This document shows positions 1-6,371 of a stretch of 6,371 nucleotides of DNA, in pieces (position 1 is the stretch's first letter; every line of letters begins with the position of its first letter). Location of the stretch: positions 1-6,371 of the forward strand of contig CAYGZY010000210.1 of the NCBI GenBank assembly GCA_964354485.1, written 5' to 3'. Under the pieces are notes generated by a model. That model was not told the DNA's origin. It saw only the letters and a list, made by a program, of their open reading frames with translations, and made no database searches. The stretch is from CAYGXH01 sp964354485. Its GTDB lineage: Bacteria > Bacteroidota > Ignavibacteria > UBA10030 > SZUA-254. A program made the translations under genes and the position numbers.

Positions 1-1570
1 AAGCATACTCATCGTTCTCGCACTCCTCATCGGAATGCAGCTGAACAAACTCATTTCCGGTGACAGTATATTCGAACAATTGACGAAATTTAAGGAAGTA
101 CTGAGTTACGCCGAGAAGTTTTACGTTGATGAAGTTGACACGCCTAAACTGGTCGAATCGGCTATCAACGGACTTCTTGCCGAGCTTGATCCGCATTCGG
201 TATATATTCCAAAGTCTCAGATGTCGCGTGTTACCGAAGAATTTCAGGGGAGTTTTGAAGGAATTGGAGTTGAATTTGAGGTTTTAAATGATACCCTCAT
301 CGTTGTAGCACCGATCCCAGGAGGTCCGAGTGAAGCTCTCGGTATACTCTCAGGCGATAAGATTGTCAAGATCAATGATACGTCGTCCGTCAGCATCAAA
401 CGTGAGGATGTCCCGAAAAAGCTGAGGGGTCCGAAGGGAACGCACGTGAAGGTAACCATTTTCCGTGCCGGTGAGAAAGATATACTCGATTTCGATATCA
501 CGCGCGATAAAATTCCTCTCTTTAGCGTCGATGTTTCATACATGCTCACAAAAGAGGTGGGGTATATCAGCGTCAATCGGTACTCCGCAACTACTCATTC
601 AGAGTTCGTTGAAGCGCTTACGAAACTGCAGGCGCAGGGGGCGAAGAAACTGGTTCTCGACCTGCGTAACAATCCGGGCGGGTACCTCGATCAGGCATTC
701 AAGATGGCGAATGAACTCCTCCCCGGGGGAAAGAAAATTGTTTACACGAAAGCGCGTCGGACGGAATTTAATGAAGACTATATGAGCACGGGAGATGGAA
801 AGTGCACCGATCTTCCGCTCATCATTTTGGTGAATACCGGTTCGGCATCGGCGAGTGAGATCGTCGCCGGTGCGGTGCAGGACTGGGACAGAGGATTGAT
901 TGTTGGCGAAACGACATTTGGCAAGGGGTTGGTCCAGCGGCAGTTCGACCTTCCCGACAAGTCTGCATTCCGACTCACCATTGCGAAGTACTATACACCG
1001 TCCGGCAGACTCATCCAACGACCTTATGGCACAGATCCGATGGAGTACAGGCGGGCAGCCTACAACCGTGAGGAGGAGGAAGGTGAAAATATTCAGCACG
1101 AAGAAGAAAAAGACTCGACGAGGCCCGTATTCCGGACAGCTTCCGGCCGGCCTGTTTACGGCGGCGGTGGTATTACTCCCGACTACATTGTCAAAAGCGA
1201 CCGCGCTTCATCGTTCTACGTTCAGCTTCTCAGCCGTGGTGTCTTCCGTGAGTACTCAATACGGTATGCAGATCAGCATGACAAGCAGGTTAGGGATCAG
1301 TACAGCAACCTCGAATTGTACAGGCTGAATTTTGAGACGATCGACCCGATGATGAAAGAATTCGAATCACTCGCTTCAACAAAGGGTATTGTAATAGATA
1401 CGGTCCAGTACGAAAAGGACAGGGCATTCATTAAAATGAGGATCAAGGCTGAGATCGCACGGATTTTATGGGGTTCGGAAGGGTGGTATTCCGTCATGCG
1501 CGCTGATGACAATGTGCTTCAGAAAGCGCTCACACTCTTTCCCGAAGCGGAAAAAATCGCAGGTCTGTAA
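1..1570 (+). CDS. S41 family C-terminal processing protease, 5' end outside window
   Basis: Membrane-anchored serine protease of the CtpA/Prc (tail-specific protease) family, acting on envelope or periplasmic proteins; its substrate cannot be read from sequence. The frame is open to the left edge. Bases 2-34 encode SILIVLALLIG, a hydrophobic anchor, so the first visible Met (base 35) is internal and the true start lies upstream. Counting from that Met: helical N-terminal region about 15-65, PDZ domain about 70-155 (FEGIGVEFEV, later SGDKIVKIND), and S41 catalytic core about 170-330. The core carries LDLRNNPGG (208-216), GSASASEI with catalytic Ser272, Asp283, and FGKGLVQ with Lys297 and Gln301. 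The Ser-Lys spacing of 25 and Lys-Gln spacing of 4 match E. coli Prc. A Glu-rich linker (346-359) leads to a C-terminal domain of about 150 residues starting at GGGGITPDYIV. All catalytic residues are present, so it should be active. Family assignment is very secure; the exact orthologue is not. Confidence 0.95.
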   Translation, partial: SILIVLALLIGMQLNKLISGDSIFEQLTKFKEVLSYAEKFYVDEVDTPKLVESAINGLLAELDPHSVYIPKSQMSRVTEEFQGSFEGIGVEFEVLNDTLIVVAPIPGGPSEALGILSGDKIVKINDTSSVSIKREDVPKKLRGPKGTHVKVTIFRAGEKDILDFDITRDKIPLFSVDVSYMLTKEVGYISVNRYSATTHSEFVEALTKLQAQGAKKLVLDLRNNPGGYLDQAFKMANELLPGGKKIVYTKARRTEFNEDYMSTGDGKCTDLPLIILVNTGSASASEIVAGAVQDWDRGLIVGETTFGKGLVQRQFDLPDKSAFRLTIAKYYTPSGRLIQRPYGTDPMEYRRAAYNREEEEGENIQHEEEKDSTRPVFRTASGRPVYGGGGITPDYIVKSDRASSFYVQLLSRGVFREYSIRYADQHDKQVRDQYSNLELYRLNFETIDPMMKEFESLASTKGIVIDTVQYEKDRAFIKMRIKAEIARILWGSEGWYSVMRADDNVLQKALTLFPEAEKIAGL

Positions 1571-1582
1571 AGCGTATAAGAC

Positions 1583-2446
1583 ATGCTCCGTTCATTCGTA
1601 TCACAGGTGTTATATACCGGCATCCTTCATATGATCTGGTCCGGTATCTTATTCATAGGGATCCTGCCGGCATTTGCCTCCCCGTCTCCCGTGCACTCTC
1701 TGCCTGCTGCGGATGATGACACACTGTTTCAGGTAGGAGAGGAGCTCACGTACAACGTTAGCTATATCGGTTTTGATATCGGCCGAATCAAAGTAAAACT
1801 TCTATCAAGGGAAGCAGACAGTACATCAAGTACTATCAGCGCGATTGCCTATATGGATTCGTACAAAGGCGTTCCCCTCGTCGACCTACATTCCGTATTT
1901 GAGAGCAAGTTTAACGAAGCGGTGTTTTCCCAGTTCTTTCAGGCCCGTGATAAAGATGATGATCACTGGAAACTTTTCAAATATCGGTTCGATTATGTGA
2001 AGAGGGTAGTGATCGTCGAAGAAGGAATTTGGCAGAATAATTCAATCGACCGGCGCGATACTATCGGGCTGGATACGTTATATCAGGACGGACTCTCACT
2101 CTTTTACTTTGCGAGAAAGCACGTCCGTAATAACGAGCAGTTACGGGTCCCGGTCTTCGTCAGTGAAAAGAAAGGTATGGCGGAAATCCACTTTACAGGT
2201 CAGCGGAAAAAAGAGAACATCGATGCGGTTGATTACCCGGTAGACGTCGTTTATTTCAGCGGGAGAGCCGGATTTATAGGCGTTTTTGGATTAACCGGCG
2301 GATTTGAGGGATGGTTCAGCAACGATGAGGCGCGCGTACCCATCCTGGCGAAAATGAAGGTTATAATCGGAAACATCAGGATCGAACTAATGGAGTGGAA
2401 ACGATCGGGATGGTCGCCGCCGAGATATTCTCAGGTGAAACAGTAA
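1583..2446 (+). CDS. Exported DUF3108 domain protein
   Basis: Predicted exported protein of 287 residues. The N-terminus has a hydrophobic stretch (about 17-32) ending in PAFA followed by SP, consistent with signal peptidase cleavage near residue 32. The mature part fits the DUF3108 pattern: FQVGEELTYNVSYIGFDIGRIKV near the start (49-71), QDGLSLFYFAR in the middle (168-178), and a late block with GWFSNDEARVPI (243-254). The domain is mostly beta strands, found in envelope proteins of Gram-negative bacteria, and its molecular function is not established. The gene starts 12 bases after the S41 protease stop, so co-transcription is likely and an envelope role shared with that protease is plausible, though inferred. 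There is no clear Shine-Dalgarno. Met17 (base 1631) would give a more compact signal peptide and is an alternative start. The domain call is from pattern recognition. Confidence 0.8.
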   Translation: MLRSFVSQVLYTGILHMIWSGILFIGILPAFASPSPVHSLPAADDDTLFQVGEELTYNVSYIGFDIGRIKVKLLSREADSTSSTISAIAYMDSYKGVPLVDLHSVFESKFNEAVFSQFFQARDKDDDHWKLFKYRFDYVKRVVIVEEGIWQNNSIDRRDTIGLDTLYQDGLSLFYFARKHVRNNEQLRVPVFVSEKKGMAEIHFTGQRKKENIDAVDYPVDVVYFSGRAGFIGVFGLTGGFEGWFSNDEARVPILAKMKVIIGNIRIELMEWKRSGWSPPRYSQVKQ

Positions 2447-2469
2447 ATTGTGGCATCCTCAGAGAGAAC

Positions 2470-2498
2470 TTGAAATTTGCCTGATAAATTCATATTAT
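2470..2498 (+). promoter_or_regulatory. Probable sigma-70-type promoter for the MBL-fold gene
   Basis: TTGAAA (2470-2475) and TATTAT (2493-2498) each match the -35 and -10 consensus at 5 of 6 positions and are separated by exactly 17 bases. They lie in the 111-base gap after the DUF3108 gene. Initiation would fall near 2505, giving a leader of roughly 50 bases. The prediction rests on sequence match only. Confidence 0.5.
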
Positions 2499-2544
2499 CT
2501 CGGGACTTTTGTGAGATCGGCGGATTACCGCTTGTTGTACCATA

Positions 2545-2552
2545 GGGAAAGG
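2545..2552 (+). promoter_or_regulatory. Ribosome binding site that sets the MBL-fold gene start
   Basis: GGGAAAGG ends 5 bases before the ATG at 2558. It overlaps the in-frame GTG at 2552, which therefore cannot use it at a sensible distance. This favours the ATG as the true start. Confidence 0.6.
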
Positions 2553-2557
2553 TGTAT

Positions 2558-3454
2558 ATGCATTTGAAGTTCTGGGGGACGCGGGGATCGATATCGACAC
2601 CCGGGAAAGGAACTGTCCGATACGGCGGCAACACGCCCTGCACAGAATTGCGTCTTGCGAACAACGAACTGATCATTCTGGATGCAGGGACCGGAATAAG
2701 GAACCTCGGCGAGGCTCTAATGGAGCGCGGAGAATCTATTAATGCGTACATCCTCATTTCACATCCTCACTGGGATCACATTCAGGGTTTTCCTTTTTTT
2801 AAACCGGCGTTCATCACGGGAAATGAATTGACGGTTGTGGGCGGGGAGACGGAGAAAGTTTCTCTTCCCAAAATGATATCTGATCAGATGAATAAAGTTT
2901 ACTTTCCGATTCAGCTCAATGAGTTAAAAGCCACAATCCGGTTCCGTCGGATCGGTGAGGAGGAGTTATCGGTTTTCGGCGCAACGGTAAAGACGATGTT
3001 TGTAAATCATCCTACATTCGCGCTCGGGTACCGTATAACGTCAGGAAACCGGTCGCTAGTGTATATCAGCGATAATGAGCCATTCGACCGGCAGGTATCG
3101 TCGGCAATGGGGAATGTGGATAAAGTTGTCATCGAACGGTACTCTCACTTGAAGGGCGATCCCAATCAGTGTATCTTTGATTTCGTCAGGAACACCGACG
3201 TCCTAATTCACGATGCGACCTACACACCGGAGGAGTATGTGGATAGGGTAGGGTGGGGGCATTCACATTACCTGTTCACACTCAAAGTAGCTGCAGAGGG
3301 AAAGGTGAAGAAGCTCGTGCTCTTTCATCACGACCCCGCGCACGACGACGAGAAGGTGGATGATATCCTGAAGATGTGCAGGAAGGAAATCCGGAACCGT
3401 CGGTACAGGTTCGAATGTGTTGCCGCTGCGGAGGGGATGGAAATCGAAATCTGA
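2558..3454 (+). CDS. MBL-fold metallo-hydrolase
   Basis: Cytoplasmic metallo-beta-lactamase-fold hydrolase of 298 residues, with no signal peptide. It begins with the block MHLKFWGTRGSISTPG typical of one MBL subgroup, followed by the DAGTGIRNLG strand-loop (42-51). The metal-binding motif is H69-P-H71-W-D73-H74. Later candidate ligands are His151 (VNHP), Asp172 (ISDNE) or Asp219 (IHDATYT), and His257/His258 (LFHHDP). GWGHSH (232-237) is another signature of this subgroup. The set predicts a two-metal hydrolase, probably a phosphodiesterase-like enzyme, but the substrate is unknown. The start at ATG 2558 is chosen over GTG 2552 because the family block begins there and the ribosome binding site fits. 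It has its own predicted promoter and no terminator is visible before the downstream cold-shock gene, so some read-through is likely. Confidence 0.9.
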   Translation: MHLKFWGTRGSISTPGKGTVRYGGNTPCTELRLANNELIILDAGTGIRNLGEALMERGESINAYILISHPHWDHIQGFPFFKPAFITGNELTVVGGETEKVSLPKMISDQMNKVYFPIQLNELKATIRFRRIGEEELSVFGATVKTMFVNHPTFALGYRITSGNRSLVYISDNEPFDRQVSSAMGNVDKVVIERYSHLKGDPNQCIFDFVRNTDVLIHDATYTPEEYVDRVGWGHSHYLFTLKVAAEGKVKKLVLFHHDPAHDDEKVDDILKMCRKEIRNRRYRFECVAAAEGMEIEI

Positions 3455-3467
3455 CCAATGCGTATAC

Positions 3468-3496
3468 TTGACATAATAAAGAGCAGTTAGTATATT
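3468..3496 (+). promoter_or_regulatory. Strong sigma-70-type promoter for the cold-shock gene
   Basis: A perfect -35 box TTGACA (3468-3473) is followed after 17 bases by TATATT (3491-3496), which matches the -10 consensus at 5 of 6 positions. It begins 13 bases after the MBL-fold gene stop. Initiation near 3503 would give a leader of only about 34 bases. Confidence 0.75.
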
Positions 3497-3518
3497 CAAC
3501 AGTGTTGCAGTACACAAT

Positions 3519-3524
3519 GGAGGA
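3519..3524 (+). promoter_or_regulatory. Shine-Dalgarno of the cold-shock gene
   Basis: GGAGGA is a full anti-16S match lying 12 bases before ATG 3537, slightly farther than usual. An in-frame GTG at 3525 directly abuts it and so cannot be the start it serves. Confidence 0.65.
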
Positions 3525-3536
3525 GTGTTCCGTCAC

Positions 3537-3746
3537 ATGGCGACAGGCAAGGTAAAGTGGTTCGATTCGAAGAAGGGGTATGGCTTCATCCTGCCGGAGG
3601 ACGGTACGGACGATATCTTTGTCCATTTCTCTTCGATCAAATCTGATGAAGAGTTTAAAACGCTTAAGGAGGGGATGGAAGTGCAGTTTGAGGTTGCGGA
3701 AGGAAAGAAAGGGAAACAAGCCGTCAACGTTGTGAAATTGTCATAA
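3537..3746 (+). CDS. Cold-shock domain protein (CspA family)
   Basis: Single-domain cold-shock protein of 69 residues, the usual family size. It is a five-stranded OB-fold that binds single-stranded RNA and DNA and acts as an RNA chaperone in the cytoplasm. The N-terminus MATGKVKWFDSKKGYGFI is canonical. RNP1 is KGYGFI (13-18) and RNP2 is DIFVHFSSI (26-34), with the RNA-stacking aromatics Trp8, Phe17, Phe28, His30 and Phe31 all present. The C-terminus ending in AVNVVKLS is also typical. The start is set at the ATG that gives the conserved MATGKVKWF opening; an upstream GTG would only add MFRH. It has its own strong promoter. The very short predicted leader lacks room for the long cold-sensing 5' UTR of E. 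coli cspA, so constitutive or growth-related expression seems likelier. Which paralogue it is cannot be told. Confidence 0.97.
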   Translation: MATGKVKWFDSKKGYGFILPEDGTDDIFVHFSSIKSDEEFKTLKEGMEVQFEVAEGKKGKQAVNVVKLS

Positions 3747-3773
3747 CTCGCCCGGTACGATGATACCTGCTCA

Positions 3774-3818
3774 TCCCGGGTGTTGAGTCAGGCAGGAGTT
3801 TCTGTAGCGGGATTTTTT
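3774..3818 (+). terminator. Possible weak terminator after the cold-shock gene
   Basis: TCCCG (3774-3778) can pair with CGGGA (3808-3812), which runs directly into TTTTTT (3813-3818). The stem is only 5 base pairs and the loop 29 bases, so this is a poor intrinsic terminator on paper. A competing upstream hairpin uses the same bases: ACTC and CCCGG at 3746-3755 pair with CCGGG and GAGT at 3776-3788. No better terminator is visible in the 97-base gap. Confidence 0.25.
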
Positions 3819-3843
3819 ACGGAAGAGAGAAGGTAATCGGACA

Positions 3844-4299
3844 ATGGGTTTTGTCTTTAAAAGTTCGGATTTCAAAAAAATCGCACGAGTACTCGGGACC
3901 ACGCCAAAACAGAAGAAAAACAACGTGCGGTTTGAACTGGAAGGAAATTCCTCTGCGCAGAGATTGTCGCTCGAAATTTACTCGAATCTCATCATTGGAA
4001 ATCGTCGTGGAAATCTCGTAACCGTCTACACCCCCAGCTCGCACCTTCAGCTTCATTTCTGCTCCGGCTACGTCGTGAGTTCGATGCTGAGGGAGGTCAC
4101 ATTCATTGGAGAACATAACGGTAAATTGTCCGGACTAATCGTAGAGAAAGAGGGAGGGTGTTCACTCTACGCGAACGTCGATCGTCAGATTCTCTCCGGT
4201 GAGTTTACTCGGTTAGGCCCGGAAGTGATGTTGTCCGGTATCGCTCTCTCACTTTCGGAACCGCTTTTACCCCGGAAATCTGTGAAGAAGAACCGTTAA
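3844..4299 (+). CDS. Hypothetical protein, unrecognised, upstream of ybeY
   Basis: I do not recognise this 151-residue protein. It has no signal peptide, membrane segment or obvious catalytic motif. After a basic N-terminal segment (11-27, rich in Lys), it is dominated by alternating hydrophobic/polar stretches typical of beta strands, for example VRFELEG (28-34), LSLEIYSNLIIG (41-52), LVTVYT (58-63), LQLHF (68-72), EVTFIG (84-89) and MLSGIALSLSE (129-139). A compact beta-sandwich or barrel is a reasonable guess. The tail (144-151) is basic (RKSVKKNR). ATG 3844 is supported by GAAGG (3829-3833), 10 bases upstream. It ends 5 bases before ybeY, so it is probably the first gene of an operon with ybeY and topA, which hints at a housekeeping role but does not define one. 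Codon use looks like its neighbours, so it appears to be a real gene. Confidence 0.75.
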   Translation: MGFVFKSSDFKKIARVLGTTPKQKKNNVRFELEGNSSAQRLSLEIYSNLIIGNRRGNLVTVYTPSSHLQLHFCSGYVVSSMLREVTFIGEHNGKLSGLIVEKEGGCSLYANVDRQILSGEFTRLGPEVMLSGIALSLSEPLLPRKSVKKNR

Positions 4300-4304
4300 A
4301 TTCG

Positions 4305-4742
4305 ATGATATCGGTCCGAGTATTCAATACACATCCCCAACATCGTATCAGCAGCCGGGGAACTCTTTTGGTTGCCCGTTCCGTTTTCAGGAGTGAAGAT
4401 ATTCGCTCCGCACTGGTAAATATGATTTTTATCAACGATGCCCGGATGATCCGGTTGAACGGCACATTTCTCAGTAAATGGCGGAGAACCGATGTTCTAA
4501 GCTTTCCGCTTAACACAGCAGGAGAGAATATTGAAGGAGAAGTGTACGTGGACATCGATCAGGCCCGGCGGCAGGCACGGGATTATAATGTTACATACAA
4601 AAACGAATACTCACGTCTTATTATCCACGGTCTTCTTCACCTCATCGGCTACCGGGACAATACTATCCGCCTGAGAAAGAACATGGCGCGTCGCGAGGAC
4701 TCGATCCTTCTGGGCATCGTAAACCATCAGTATGTATTATAG
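4305..4742 (+). CDS. ybeY: YbeY, rRNA maturation endoribonuclease
   Basis: Zinc-dependent single-strand endoribonuclease of the UPF0054 family, needed for 16S rRNA 3'-end maturation and 70S ribosome quality control. The 145-residue length is normal. Diagnostic blocks in order are FINDARMIRLNGTFL (42-56), RTDVLSFPLN (61-70), GEVYVDIDQAR (78-88), and the metal motif HGLLHLIGYRD (108-118). His108 and His112 are the first two metal ligands. The position that is usually the third His (GYDH) is Asp118; GYxD variants are, to my knowledge, usual in Bacteroidetes/Chlorobi members, so this reads as a lineage trait and not decay. The gene starts 5 bases after the upstream hypothetical gene and ends 21 bases before topA. 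There is no clear Shine-Dalgarno, which suggests translational coupling. Confidence 0.93.
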   Translation: MISVRVFNTHPQHRISSRGTLLVARSVFRSEDIRSALVNMIFINDARMIRLNGTFLSKWRRTDVLSFPLNTAGENIEGEVYVDIDQARRQARDYNVTYKNEYSRLIIHGLLHLIGYRDNTIRLRKNMARREDSILLGIVNHQYVL

Positions 4743-4763
4743 TTCAGAAAATATCGGTTGATA

Positions 4764-6371
4764 ATGGAAAAATCACTCATCATCGTTGAATCGCCCGCAA
4801 AGGCAAAAACAATTAATAAGTACCTCGGCAAGGAGTACGTTGTCCATGCTTCGGTCGGCCATATAAAGAATCTTCCGAAGAGCGACCTCGGCGTCGATAT
4901 CGATACCGGCTACACGCCGACATTCGAGACGATCGAAGGAAAGGAAGAAATTATTAAAACCCTTCGTGCTGCCGCGGATAAAGCCAAGAAGATTTACATA
5001 GCCACTGACCCCGATCGTGAGGGAGAGGCAATTGCTGCCGACATTGCGGGGGAAATCAACGGCGTTAATGCCGAGATATACCGTGTTCTGTTCCATGAAA
5101 TTACTGAGCATGGGGTCACTGAGGCGATGAAGAATCCCCGAAAAATTAACGATGATCTTGTCGCCTCCCAGAGAGCGCGACGGGTAATGGACAGGATTGT
5201 CGGCTATAAGGTGAGTCCTTTTGTATGGAAAACTCTGTTTTACGGCTTATCTGCAGGGCGCGTTCAATCTGTTGCCCTGCGGCTCATCTGCGAGAGGGAA
5301 GCTGAAATTACCGCCTTCAAAGTCACCGAGTACTGGTCGATTATCGGAGAATTTAAACCGAACATCAGCAATCCCTTCTTTGCAAAGCTATTCCGCATTG
5401 ACAAGAAGGAACTGATCGTTCCATCCAGGGAAAACCTCTCGGAGGTGGAGCATAAGGGAACAACCGACAGGTACCTCTACATACGTTCTCAGAATGAAGC
5501 GGAAGAATACTGCGGTCGTATCAGGAACTGTACGTTCCGGATTGCTTCCGTCCAGAAACGCGAAATGAAGCGGAATCCGCTGCCGCCCTTCATCACGAGT
5601 ACTCTCCAGCAGGAGGCGTCGAAAAAATTGCGGTTATCTGCGTCCAGAACAATGAAACTCGCGCAGAAACTCTACGAGGGTGTGGAACTCGGGAGCCACG
5701 GATCGGTCGGCCTCATCACTTACATGAGAACGGATTCCGTTCGTCTCAATTCCGAGGCTGTGACGGCCGTGCGGGAGTACGTCTTCAATAACTATGGGAA
5801 GGAGTACATTCCGAAGCATGCGCATATATACAGGAAGAAAAAAACATCCCAGGATGCGCACGAAGCGATACGTCCGACCTCTATGCAGTTTCCGCCCCAA
5901 TTGGTGAAGAAATTCCTGGATAAAGATTTATACAGACTCTATGACCTGATATGGAACCGGTTCGTGGCATGTCAGATGGAGGCGGCACGCATCGAGAGCA
6001 CGACGGTCATCGTTGAAGGCGGTGAATTTGAATTTAAAGCAACGTCGTCACAATACTTATTCCGTGGTTTTCTCCAGGTTTACGATGATGCTCTCAACGG
6101 GGAGACCGAAGCAGCGGAAGAAGAAGACGAGGAGGTGAAAGATGAGAAACTCCCGTCAAATCTCAGTGAAGGTCAGCCTTCATCGCTTCTGAACATCGTC
6201 TCTCATCCTCATGAAACTTCACCGCCGCCGCGGTATACGGAAGGGAGTCTGGTCAAGACCCTGGAAGCGCTCGGCATCGGACGTCCGAGTACCTATGCAA
6301 TGATTGTGAGTACGATTATCGACCGGAAGTACGTCGAGCAGAAAGACCGTAAGCTCTATGCGGTTCAGCTG
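4764..6371 (+). CDS. topA: DNA topoisomerase I (type IA), 3' end outside window
   Basis: Relaxes negatively supercoiled DNA by cutting one strand through a 5'-phosphotyrosine. The frame is open from ATG 4764 to the right edge, giving 536 codons; the family usually has 700-900, so the last part of the core and the C-terminal DNA-binding region (often zinc fingers) are missing from view. The Toprim domain opens with LIIVESPAKAKTI carrying Glu9 and contains TDPDREGEA with Asp82, Asp84 and Glu86. SAGRVQS (163-169) is the next family block. The active-site tyrosine is Tyr320 in LITYMRTDS, next to Arg322. AHEAIRPT contains His366, equivalent to E. coli His365. An acidic insert lies at 447-461, and GIGRPSTY (504-511) follows. 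All catalytic residues are present. It starts 21 bases after ybeY and has no clear Shine-Dalgarno; it is probably the last visible member of that operon. Confidence 0.98.
   Translation, partial: MEKSLIIVESPAKAKTINKYLGKEYVVHASVGHIKNLPKSDLGVDIDTGYTPTFETIEGKEEIIKTLRAAADKAKKIYIATDPDREGEAIAADIAGEINGVNAEIYRVLFHEITEHGVTEAMKNPRKINDDLVASQRARRVMDRIVGYKVSPFVWKTLFYGLSAGRVQSVALRLICEREAEITAFKVTEYWSIIGEFKPNISNPFFAKLFRIDKKELIVPSRENLSEVEHKGTTDRYLYIRSQNEAEEYCGRIRNCTFRIASVQKREMKRNPLPPFITSTLQQEASKKLRLSASRTMKLAQKLYEGVELGSHGSVGLITYMRTDSVRLNSEAVTAVREYVFNNYGKEYIPKHAHIYRKKKTSQDAHEAIRPTSMQFPPQLVKKFLDKDLYRLYDLIWNRFVACQMEAARIESTTVIVEGGEFEFKATSSQYLFRGFLQVYDDALNGETEAAEEEDEEVKDEKLPSNLSEGQPSSLLNIVSHPHETSPPPRYTEGSLVKTLEALGIGRPSTYAMIVSTIIDRKYVEQKDRKLYAVQL

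Noticed and set aside
599..1099. A 166-codon open frame on the minus strand
   Set aside because: It lies wholly inside the catalytic core of the S41 protease, whose motifs prove the plus-strand frame, and its translation shows no recognisable family or domain.
900..1328. A second plus-strand open frame of 142 codons
   Set aside because: It overlaps the S41 protease in another frame, and its Ser/Arg/Thr-rich translation looks like an out-of-frame shadow.
2552..2557. GTG at 2552 as start of the MBL-fold gene
   Set aside because: It lies inside the ribosome binding site, and the family's conserved opening block begins at the ATG two codons later.
2431..2757. A minus-strand open frame spanning the gap before the MBL-fold gene
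   Set aside because: It covers the predicted promoter and the conserved N-terminal block of the MBL-fold gene and has no recognisable motif of its own.
3525..3536. GTG at 3525 as start of the cold-shock gene
   Set aside because: It touches the GGAGGA site with no spacing and would add four residues absent from the canonical MATGKVKWF start.
4305..4742. ybeY as a decayed gene because the third His is missing
   Set aside because: The frame is intact, all other family blocks are present, and Asp at this position fits what I know of related phyla.
1..6371. Mobile element, CRISPR array, tRNA or rRNA gene, or phage genes
   Set aside because: I found no direct-repeat array, transposase or integrase motif, or RNA gene signature; the whole window is covered by chromosomal-type genes with short gaps.

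Overview
This window looks like an ordinary chromosomal stretch of a bacterium in the Bacteroidetes/Chlorobi (FCB) superphylum, most likely a Chlorobi/Ignavibacteria-like lineage. Three things point there. YbeY has GYRD where most bacteria have GYDH. An S41 protease sits beside a secreted DUF3108 protein. Two promoters are close to the classical TTGACA/TATAAT form rather than the -33/-7 type of Bacteroidetes proper. The taxonomic call is an inference. All seven genes lie on the plus strand, and there is no RNA gene, mobile element, CRISPR array or long repeat.

Region 1 (1-2446) concerns the cell envelope. A membrane-anchored C-terminal processing protease (S41 family, Ser272/Lys297/Gln301 counted from the first visible Met) runs in from the left edge. 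It is followed 12 bases later by an exported DUF3108 protein. The two probably share a transcript.

Region 2 (2447-3746) starts with a likely sigma-70-type promoter ahead of an MBL-fold metallo-hydrolase. A second, nearly perfect promoter then lies ahead of a single-domain cold-shock protein. A GC-rich stretch with several mutually exclusive hairpins and a T6 run follows the cold-shock gene.

Region 3 (3844-6371) is a tightly packed cluster: a 151-residue protein I do not recognise, ybeY (late 16S rRNA maturation and ribosome quality control), and topA (DNA topoisomerase I). topA is cut by the right edge after 536 codons. Gaps of 5 and 21 bases suggest one operon.

I see no convincing new biological system here. 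The most open questions are the unrecognised 151-residue protein and the possible RNA structure between the cold-shock gene and that protein.
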